This document shows positions 6,726-11,642 of a DNA stretch of 11,642 nt, in pieces (positions within the stretch are counted from its first letter, which is position 1; each line of letters starts with the position of its first letter). Origin of the DNA: an uncultured beta proteobacterium (GTDB lineage: Bacteria > Pseudomonadota > Gammaproteobacteria > Burkholderiales > Burkholderiaceae); NCBI GenBank assembly GCA_903938955.1, contig CAJAFJ010000573.1, forward strand, positions 1-11,642, given 5' to 3'. The notes under the pieces are model-generated. The model was given only the letters and a program-made list of their open reading frames with translations. It did no database searches and was not told where the DNA came from. The position numbers were made by a program, and so were the translations under genes.

Positions 6726-6756
6726 AAAAAAGTGATTTTACGGGGGTTCGCACCCG
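6726..6756 (-). promoter_or_regulatory. Hairpin and T-rich stretch between lnt and glyQ
   Basis: In the 108-base gap the minus strand has a short stem around a GCGA loop (6756-6741), then TAAAATCAC and a run of six T (6731-6726). The nine-base distance from stem to T run argues against an efficient terminator. TAAAAT (6740-6735) also resembles a -10 element, so a glyQ promoter is possible, but no good -35 partner is visible. Confidence 0.25.
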
Positions 6757-6785
6757 CCACTGTCGCACGGCCCGCAGGCGGCAAA

Positions 6786-8399
6786 TTAGCGTTTTCGCAA
6801 GCGCCTGCGCAGCGCCAACCCAACGCCGCCCAGCGCCAGCAGCCAATACGGCCACAAGCCCAAGCGCGCCACCCAGCGGGCATACGGCGTGACGCCGGTG
6901 CGGCCCTCAACCTCGCCCTCCAGCACGGCACGGGTGTTGCGCGGCAAGGCGCTCACCACACGCGCCCGGTGGTCCACGATGGCACTCACGCCGGTGTTAG
7001 TGGCCAGCACAAATGGCCGCGCAAACTCCAGCGCCCGCATGCGGGCAATCTGCAAGTGCTGGTCCATCGCCAGGCTCTCGCCAAACCAGGCCAGGTTGCT
7101 GATGTTGACGAACAGCGTGGGCGCCTGCGCGGCGTCCAAAAATTGCGGCGCCAGCTCTTCACCAAACAGGTCTTCATAGCAAATATTGGCCGCCACCCGC
7201 TGCCCCTGCCAGGCAAACGGCGGCTGCACCAGCGCGCCGCGGTTGAAGTCACCCAGCGGGATGTTCATCATCTGGGTAAACCACTTGAACAGGGGCGGAA
7301 TGAATTCGCCAAACGGCACCAGGTGCTGCTTGTCATAGCGCCAGGCGGGCGCTTGGCCCGGCTGCAACCCCAGCACCGAGTTGGTGTAGCCGTCTTTGTA
7401 ATTGCCCAGCGGCGTACCAATCAGGGCCGCCTGCGGACCCGTGGCAAAGCGCTGCTGCAGTGCGGCCCAGTAGTCGGGCGGCAACTGCTGCGGCAAGACC
7501 GGAATCGCGGTTTCTGGCGCAATCACCAGCGCGCTGCGGCTGCTGTGCAATTGCTCGGCGTACCACTGCAGCGCCAGCGGCACGCCGCTGCCGGTCTCAA
7601 ACTTTTCGTCCTGCGGGATGTTGCCCTGCAGCAGCGTGACGCTGAGGCGCCCGGCTGACGCTGACATCTCAGGCACCGCGCGCTGCAGCAACACCGGCAG
7701 CACCAGCCCCGCCCCAAGGGCAACCAGCGCCCCCAACACCCGGCGCCCGGACCGCTCACTCGCTGATTGAACACCCTGCGCCAGCGACATGGCCTGCCAC
7801 GCCGCCACACCACACAGGCCATAGACCCCCAGCCACGGCGCCAGCCCCGCCAGCGGCCCATCCACATGGGCGTAGCCCGAAGCACCCCAGCCAAAACCAG
7901 TCAGCCAACTGCCGCGCGCCAATTCAGCCAACAACCAGCAGGCCGCAAAAACAAGCGCCGCAACCGCCCGGCTGGCAGGGGCCAGCGCCACGTAGGCGGC
8001 GCAAGCGGCGGCGTACAACAAGGCCAGCAAGCCACTCAGCGCCAGCACGGCCAGCACGGCCAGCACAGCGGGCAAACCGCCATAGGTGTGCAGGGCGACG
8101 AACGTCCAGCCAAAGGCGCTGGCCAGCCAGGCCGTGCTGAACAGCCAGCCCCATAACGCGGCCAGTCGCCAGTTGGGCGGTGCTTGATCTTGCCGACGGC
8201 AGCGCTCCAGCAAACCCGCCAGCACCGCCAGCGCCAGCCCTTGCAGCCACCAGACCGGCTCACCCGCGCCGGGCCAGGCCAGGCTGGCCGCATGGGCTGC
8301 GCCCGCCAGCAGAGCCAGCAGCGCGTGAACAAGGGTGACATTTGGGGGCAACCACGCCCTGCGACCGGCGAAACCGGCAGGGGTGCTAAACCGGTTCAT
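6786..8399 (-). CDS. lnt: Apolipoprotein N-acyltransferase
   Basis: A 537-residue inner-membrane enzyme that adds the third acyl chain to the N-terminal Cys of lipoproteins, the last step of lipoprotein maturation. The first half is very hydrophobic with several membrane spans (about residues 21-240). The periplasmic nitrilase-like domain (about 250-495) carries the catalytic triad: Glu296 in APET, Lys357 in YDKQHLVPFGEFIP and Cys407 in NICYED, spaced as in E. coli Lnt (267, 335, 387). A final span at about 512-530 ends in an Arg/Lys-rich tail. The ATG at 8399 starts MNRFSTPAG and overlaps corC by 14 bases. A longer in-frame start at 8459 would overlap corC by 74 bases and is rejected. The corC-lnt coupling is conserved in proteobacteria. 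Confidence 0.95.
   Translation of the reverse strand: MNRFSTPAGFAGRRAWLPPNVTLVHALLALLAGAAHAASLAWPGAGEPVWWLQGLALAVLAGLLERCRRQDQAPPNWRLAALWGWLFSTAWLASAFGWTFVALHTYGGLPAVLAVLAVLALSGLLALLYAAACAAYVALAPASRAVAALVFAACWLLAELARGSWLTGFGWGASGYAHVDGPLAGLAPWLGVYGLCGVAAWQAMSLAQGVQSASERSGRRVLGALVALGAGLVLPVLLQRAVPEMSASAGRLSVTLLQGNIPQDEKFETGSGVPLALQWYAEQLHSSRSALVIAPETAIPVLPQQLPPDYWAALQQRFATGPQAALIGTPLGNYKDGYTNSVLGLQPGQAPAWRYDKQHLVPFGEFIPPLFKWFTQMMNIPLGDFNRGALVQPPFAWQGQRVAANICYEDLFGEELAPQFLDAAQAPTLFVNISNLAWFGESLAMDQHLQIARMRALEFARPFVLATNTGVSAIVDHRARVVSALPRNTRAVLEGEVEGRTGVTPYARWVARLGLWPYWLLALGGVGLALRRRLRKR
8041..8067 (-). repeat. Three 9-base tandem repeats inside lnt
   Basis: GCCAGCACG is present twice and GCCAGCACA once, head to tail (plus-strand sequence). 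On the minus strand they encode three copies of Val-Leu-Ala in a membrane span (about residues 112-120). The unit is a multiple of three, so gain or loss of a copy keeps the frame. Confidence 0.8.
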
Positions 8400-9255
8400 C
8401 GACCACCGGCGACACCTTGAACCACTTGACGGCGCCGCCTTTGGTGTGCAGCACCACAAAGCTCAACCCCGCCAGCGTGTGACGCTCACCCCGTTTGGGC
8501 ACATGACCCATCTCGTGCGCGATCAGGCCGCCAATGGTGTCGAACTCGTCATCCGGGTCGGAGCTGGTCAGCTTGACGCCAAACGCATCGTCCACCCGGT
8601 CGATGGTGGTGTCACCACTGACCCGGTAGGTGCGGTCCGGCAAGCCAAAAATGTCACCTTCGTCCTCGGCGATGTCGAATTCATCCTCGATTTCGCCGAC
8701 GATTTCCTCCAGCACATCCTCGATCGTGACGAGGCCCGCCACGCGGCCAAACTCGTCGATCACGATGGCCTGGTGGTTGCGGTTGCTTTGAAATTCGCGC
8801 AGCAGGTCGTTGAGCCCTTTGCTTTCAGGCACAAAAACGGCCGGCCGCAACAAGGCGCGGATATTGAACTCGGGGGCGCGCTGCAGCTTGAGCAAGTCTT
8901 TGGCCATCAAGATGCCAATGATGTTTTCGCGCTCGCCCTCAAACACAGGAAAGCGCGAGTGGGCGGTGTCGATCACCCCATGCATGAGCTCATCGTAAGG
9001 ATCGCCGATATTGACCATGTCCATTTGCGTGGCGGGCACCATGATGTCGCCCGCGGTCATGTCGGCCATGCGGATCACGCCTTCGAGCATCGCACGCGAC
9101 TCGGCGCCGATGATGTGGTTTTCTTCGGCCTCGGCCAGCGTCTCGATCAGCTCGTCGGTAGAGTCTGGCCCCGGGTGAATGAACTCGGCCAGTTTTTGCA
9201 GGAAAGTGCGTTTGTCTTCCCGGTCAGGAAGTCGCGGGGGATGGGGGTCTGACAC
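8386..9255 (-). CDS. corC: CorC/YbeX-type CBS-domain protein
   Basis: A 289-residue protein of the short CorC (YbeX) type, which lacks the DUF21 membrane domain of the longer family members. After a charged N-terminus comes a CBS pair (about residues 72-130 and 136-195) containing DIMVP, SRFPVFEGE, GILMAKDLL, VPESK and IVIDEFGRVAGLVTIEDVLEEIVGEIEDE, all close to E. coli CorC. The C-terminal CorC_HlyC domain spans about 205-284. E. coli CorC was linked to Mg/Co efflux and YbeX also to ribosome-related stress; which applies here is not visible. The start is a GTG at 9255, since no in-frame ATG lies near, and its Shine-Dalgarno site is weak. It overlaps lnt by 14 bases. The phoH-ybeY genes often found upstream of corC are absent and a GNAT gene is there instead. 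Confidence 0.93.
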   Translation of the reverse strand: MSDPHPPRLPDREDKRTFLQKLAEFIHPGPDSTDELIETLAEAEENHIIGAESRAMLEGVIRMADMTAGDIMVPATQMDMVNIGDPYDELMHGVIDTAHSRFPVFEGERENIIGILMAKDLLKLQRAPEFNIRALLRPAVFVPESKGLNDLLREFQSNRNHQAIVIDEFGRVAGLVTIEDVLEEIVGEIEDEFDIAEDEGDIFGLPDRTYRVSGDTTIDRVDDAFGVKLTSSDPDDEFDTIGGLIAHEMGHVPKRGERHTLAGLSFVVLHTKGGAVKWFKVSPVVDEPV

Positions 9256-9342
9256 AGCCAGCGGCGCAGGACATGCGGTTGTTATTAAGCCTCTAGCTTA
9301 GCGGATTGCCATGACAGCTGGCCAACAATGCTGCTGGCGCCC

Positions 9343-10074
9343 TTATTCGGGCGTGATGGGCGGGGGGGCCGGTTGATCGCCCTGGTACGCAGGCGCGCCG
9401 GTGATCAGATCCCGGAACTGCTTGACCTGCACCTTGATGCGGTAGTCGGTCAGCGCCAGTTGCTCATGAAATATCTCGGTCAAGCGGGTGTCCAGGGTGG
9501 CGGGCAGCAGCAGCAAATGCGCCTCGGACTCGGAGCCGTCACGCTTGACGCTGGCACCGGCATTGCGGGCAATTTTGAGCATCGTGGTGTTTTCGCTCAA
9601 GGCGTGAATGAGCATGGTACTCACGCCCTCGTTGCGGGCGTGCATGGAGGCCCGCTCAAACAGGCGACCACCGTAGCCACGGCCCCGGGCCGAACTCAAC
9701 ACGGAAACGCCAAACTCGGCGCAGGTATTCAGATCGCCATCGGCCGAAAAAGCCAGATGCGCCATGGCAATCAGCTCAATGCGGCGGTTGTAAATGCCAA
9801 AAATCTCGTCGCGCTCGAAATTGAGGCTGTCGGCATAACGCTGAATTTGGTCATCGTTGGCCATAAATCCAAAGCGCAGGTAGCGGTCGCGCGACTCCAG
9901 GGCCATCAGGTGACGCGCAATGCGCCCCCGGTGATTGGCCCCCAGCGAGCGAATCGGCACCAACACCGACGACTTGGAACGGGCAGGCTGACTCGCCACA
10001 CGCTCCGGCGACGTGCGCAAGGGCGCGTCACTGGCGAGCGGCTTGGGAGTCATGGCGGGCTTGAAATCAGTCAT
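9343..10074 (-). CDS. GNAT-family N-acetyltransferase, substrate unknown
   Basis: A 243-residue protein with one GNAT domain. The acetyl-CoA-binding motif A is visible as VSVLSSARGRGYGGRLFERA (RGRGYG being the pyrophosphate loop), preceded by the strand with IELIAMAHLAFSADGD and followed by a motif-B-like stretch MLKIARNAGASVKRD. The first 35 residues are Pro/Ser/Arg-rich and probably disordered, and the C-terminus is Pro-rich. The substrate cannot be told from the sequence. The start is uncertain. The ATG at 10074 is chosen because the extra codons back to an ATG at 10107 include AGG, TCT, TAT and AGT, unlike the gene body, and the GGAG there is only one base from the ATG. It follows the phospholipase gene closely and may be co-transcribed with it. 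Confidence 0.85.
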   Translation of the reverse strand: MTDFKPAMTPKPLASDAPLRTSPERVASQPARSKSSVLVPIRSLGANHRGRIARHLMALESRDRYLRFGFMANDDQIQRYADSLNFERDEIFGIYNRRIELIAMAHLAFSADGDLNTCAEFGVSVLSSARGRGYGGRLFERASMHARNEGVSTMLIHALSENTTMLKIARNAGASVKRDGSESEAHLLLLPATLDTRLTEIFHEQLALTDYRIKVQVKQFRDLITGAPAYQGDQPAPPPITPE

Positions 10075-10132
10075 GCGGCGACTATAAGGGTTTTCCCTAG
10101 ACTGCATACTCCAATTACTAAAAGTGTCTTAT

Positions 10133-11452
10133 TTAACGCAAACGCAAGGGGTCTTGACGGCGCTCGATCACCGGTTCGGCGGCCACCTCGGCATGTTCCG
10201 GCTCGGGCCAATCAAAAAAAGCACAGACTTCGGCGCGCTGGCGGGTGGCGTCGGCATAGCCCAGCGCCATCAGCTCCCGGGTGTAGCCGGATTCAAACAG
10301 CAGGTAACTGGCCAGCGCAGCGCCTTTGACATCTGCCGCGTTGGACGACACGCCAATGCCGCCGAGCATGGTGCGCACGGCGGACGGCAAGGCGCCAACG
10401 TGGCGGGCGGCAATGGCGTCCAGCCGTTGCGAGGGCGAAATCATCAGCAGTTTGAGCGGGCGCAGCGCGCTGGCGCAGCGGGCTTCTGGCGGCACCAGAC
10501 TCAGGGTTTGGTTGATGCGGCGCACGCGTTCGACGTCCACCGCCAAGGCGTCCAGAAAAATATTCGCCAGCGTATGACCGGCGATTTGCGCCAGCGAGGG
10601 GTAGCTACTGGGGCTGGCGGGGTCGTTCTCCTCTTTGGGCTCATGCTGCCGTCCGGCGCCAACCACCAGAATGCGTTCGGCCCCCAGATGAATGGCGGGC
10701 GCCACTGGTGCCGACTGGCGCATGGAGCCATCGCCAAAATACTGGGGCTGACCGCGAAAATCGAGTTCTGTGGCCGGAAACACAAACGGAATGGCCGACG
10801 AGGCCAGCAAATGGGCGTGGGTAATGCGGTCGCGCACGCCTTGGCGCTGGCTGCGCACCCAAGGCACGAGGTTTTTGTGGCCTTGGAAAAAAGTTACGTG
10901 CTCGCCCGTGTTGTAGCTCGATGCCGACACCGCCAGCGCCTGCAGATGGCCTTTGCGGATCAGGTACGGCAGCCGCTCCAGCGGCACCAATTGCGTGAGC
11001 AACTCCGCCAGCGGCGTGTTGTCCAGCAAGGAGCGCGGCTTGATGCGGCGCCACTTGGCTACCACCCAGCCCAGCGAGAGCAGCGTCATCCAGGTGGCGC
11101 CCGAGCGCAGCATGCTCAAGGAATCCGCCCGGTAGATTTGCCCGGCGTGGAAGTTTTGCCAGACCTTGACAATGAGCCGTACCGAGGCGTCAAAGTCATC
11201 CGCCCCACAGGCCAGCGCCGCGGCGTTGATGGCCCCGGCCGAGGTGCCGGTGATGATCGGAAACGGGTTGGCCTGGTCTTGCGCACCGGCGGCTTTGCGC
11301 ATGTCGGCAATCGCCTCCAGCACCCCGACCTGGTAGGCCGCACGCGCCCCGCCGCCCGTCAAGATCAGCCCGGTGCGGAGCGGTGCAGCGGGGGCAGGCG
11401 TTGGATCGTTGAGCATGAAAAGATTATCGACAGCCGGCTTGCGTTTTCGCAT
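10133..11452 (-). CDS. Patatin-like phospholipase
   Basis: A 439-residue patatin-family serine hydrolase. Three catalytic features are visible: the oxyanion-hole glycine block GGGARAAYQVGVLEAI (from residue 33), the nucleophile elbow GTSAG with Ser71, and the Asp of the catalytic dyad in FGDGSMRQSAP (Asp241). Such enzymes use a Ser-Asp dyad to hydrolyse acyl esters of phospholipids or neutral lipids. The bacterial family includes both housekeeping membrane-lipid enzymes and secreted toxins. No signal peptide or long membrane segment is obvious, and the C-terminal quarter is of unknown fold. An in-frame ATG at 11416 (MLNDPTPAP) is an alternative start, with poor ribosome sites at both. It is divergent from the Mrp-like gene and 58 bases upstream of the GNAT gene. 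Confidence 0.92.
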   Translation of the reverse strand: MRKRKPAVDNLFMLNDPTPAPAAPLRTGLILTGGGARAAYQVGVLEAIADMRKAAGAQDQANPFPIITGTSAGAINAAALACGADDFDASVRLIVKVWQNFHAGQIYRADSLSMLRSGATWMTLLSLGWVVAKWRRIKPRSLLDNTPLAELLTQLVPLERLPYLIRKGHLQALAVSASSYNTGEHVTFFQGHKNLVPWVRSQRQGVRDRITHAHLLASSAIPFVFPATELDFRGQPQYFGDGSMRQSAPVAPAIHLGAERILVVGAGRQHEPKEENDPASPSSYPSLAQIAGHTLANIFLDALAVDVERVRRINQTLSLVPPEARCASALRPLKLLMISPSQRLDAIAARHVGALPSAVRTMLGGIGVSSNAADVKGAALASYLLFESGYTRELMALGYADATRQRAEVCAFFDWPEPEHAEVAAEPVIERRQDPLRLR

Positions 11453-11503
11453 GGAATCGGGGGAGAAATATCCTGGCCTCGGGTAAACACTGATTCGCGG
11501 AGA

Positions 11504-11534
11504 TTGGCAAGGTTAAATTCGTCTTCGCTAAACT
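11504..11534 (+). promoter_or_regulatory. Weak candidate promoter for the Mrp-like gene
   Basis: TTGGCA (11504-11509) and TAAACT (11529-11534) each match the sigma-70 hexamers at four positions but are 19 bases apart. It lies in the 104-base divergent gap and would give a leader of about 15 bases before the ATG at 11557. It is the best pair I see, but it is not strong. Confidence 0.2.
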
Positions 11535-11545
11535 TGGCTGCTTAC

Positions 11546-11550
11546 AGGAG
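11546..11550 (+). promoter_or_regulatory. Shine-Dalgarno site of the Mrp-like gene
   Basis: AGGAG six bases before the ATG at 11557, which fixes the start of the partial rightward gene. Confidence 0.65.
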
Positions 11551-11556
11551 ATATCA

Positions 11557-11642
11557 ATGGCCGTGACAGAACAGATGCTGATGGACGCACTGAAAAGTGT
11601 GATCGATCCCAATACCGGACGCGATTTCGTGTCCTCCAAATC
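11557..11642 (+). CDS. apbC: Mrp/ApbC-type iron-sulfur cluster carrier, N-terminal fragment
   Basis: Only 28 codons lie in the window and the gene runs off the right edge. The peptide MAVTEQMLMDALKSVIDPNT followed by GRDFVSSK matches the start of the MIP18/DUF59-like domain that precedes the P-loop ATPase domain in proteobacterial Mrp/ApbC. The DALKxVxDPxTGRD pattern is the recognisable part. The family binds and transfers Fe-S clusters to apoproteins in the cytoplasm. The start has a well-placed AGGAG and is the only plus-strand gene supported in the window. The identification rests on the N-terminus alone, so another MIP18-domain protein is possible. Confidence 0.75.
   Translation, partial: MAVTEQMLMDALKSVIDPNTGRDFVSSK

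Noticed and set aside
6741..6780. GGGGGTTCGCACCCGCCA looks like the T-arm and CCA end of a tRNA
   Set aside because: No D-arm, anticodon arm or acceptor partner is present upstream. It is a short chance hairpin.
5841..7658. 605-codon open frame on the plus strand opposite glyQ and lnt
   Set aside because: It spans two well-supported minus-strand genes and the gap between them, shows no recognisable domain, has low-complexity His/Arg/Gln-rich content, and is the expected shadow of GC-rich codon use.
8400..8459. Longer lnt start at 8459
   Set aside because: It would add 20 Cys/Ser-rich residues unlike Lnt N-termini and overlap corC by 74 bases. The ATG at 8399 gives a normal N-terminus.
10124..11566. 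480-codon open frame on the plus strand opposite the patatin gene
   Set aside because: It lies antisense to a gene with a clear catalytic dyad, and its Gln/Arg/His-rich translation resembles no family.
1..11642. CRISPR arrays, insertion sequences, phage, toxin-antitoxin or other defence genes
   Set aside because: I found no spaced direct repeats, terminal inverted repeats, transposase motifs or defence-type domains. All supported genes are core metabolism, envelope or regulation.

Overview
The window looks like a chromosomal segment of a GC-rich betaproteobacterium, most likely Burkholderiales and probably Comamonadaceae (Rhodoferax/Polaromonas-like). This is inferred from protein style and gene order only. 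It carries core metabolic and cell-envelope genes. I see no tRNA or rRNA gene, insertion sequence, phage gene, CRISPR array or toxin-antitoxin pair. Nearly everything reads on the minus strand, so the genes are transcribed from right to left.

Right end (about 10.1-11.6 kb): a divergent pair. The 5' end of an Mrp/ApbC-type Fe-S carrier gene reads rightward off the window. A patatin-like phospholipase reads leftward, closely followed by a GNAT acetyltransferase.

Centre (1.1-9.3 kb): a long, tightly packed leftward series: corC, lnt, glyQ, glyS, gmhB, plsC and a YgjP-like zinc metallopeptidase. corC overlaps lnt by 14 bases, and the other gaps are 10-108 bases. The series joins glycyl-tRNA synthesis to envelope biogenesis: lipoprotein N-acylation (Lnt), LPS core heptose synthesis (GmhB), phospholipid synthesis (PlsC), and CorC, which in many proteobacteria sits beside lnt. 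gmhB uses a TTG start under a strong Shine-Dalgarno site, and the glyQ-glyS gap holds a strong hairpin without a U-tract.

Left end (1-1.1 kb): a predicted leucine/isovalerate catabolism operon. It holds a LiuR-type MerR regulator, a PaaI-type thioesterase joined to it by an ATGA overlap, and the first 18 codons of a probable isovaleryl-CoA dehydrogenase. A near-perfect 24-base palindrome just upstream of the regulator matches the ACGT-rich operators known for LiuR, suggesting autoregulation.

I found no convincing undescribed system. The points most worth a second look are the LiuR operator and the separate ivd leader, the glyQ-glyS hairpin, a low-GC patch inside glyS, the Glu-for-Asp acyltransferase motif in PlsC, and the annotated-start corrections (TTG, GTG and internal ATG).
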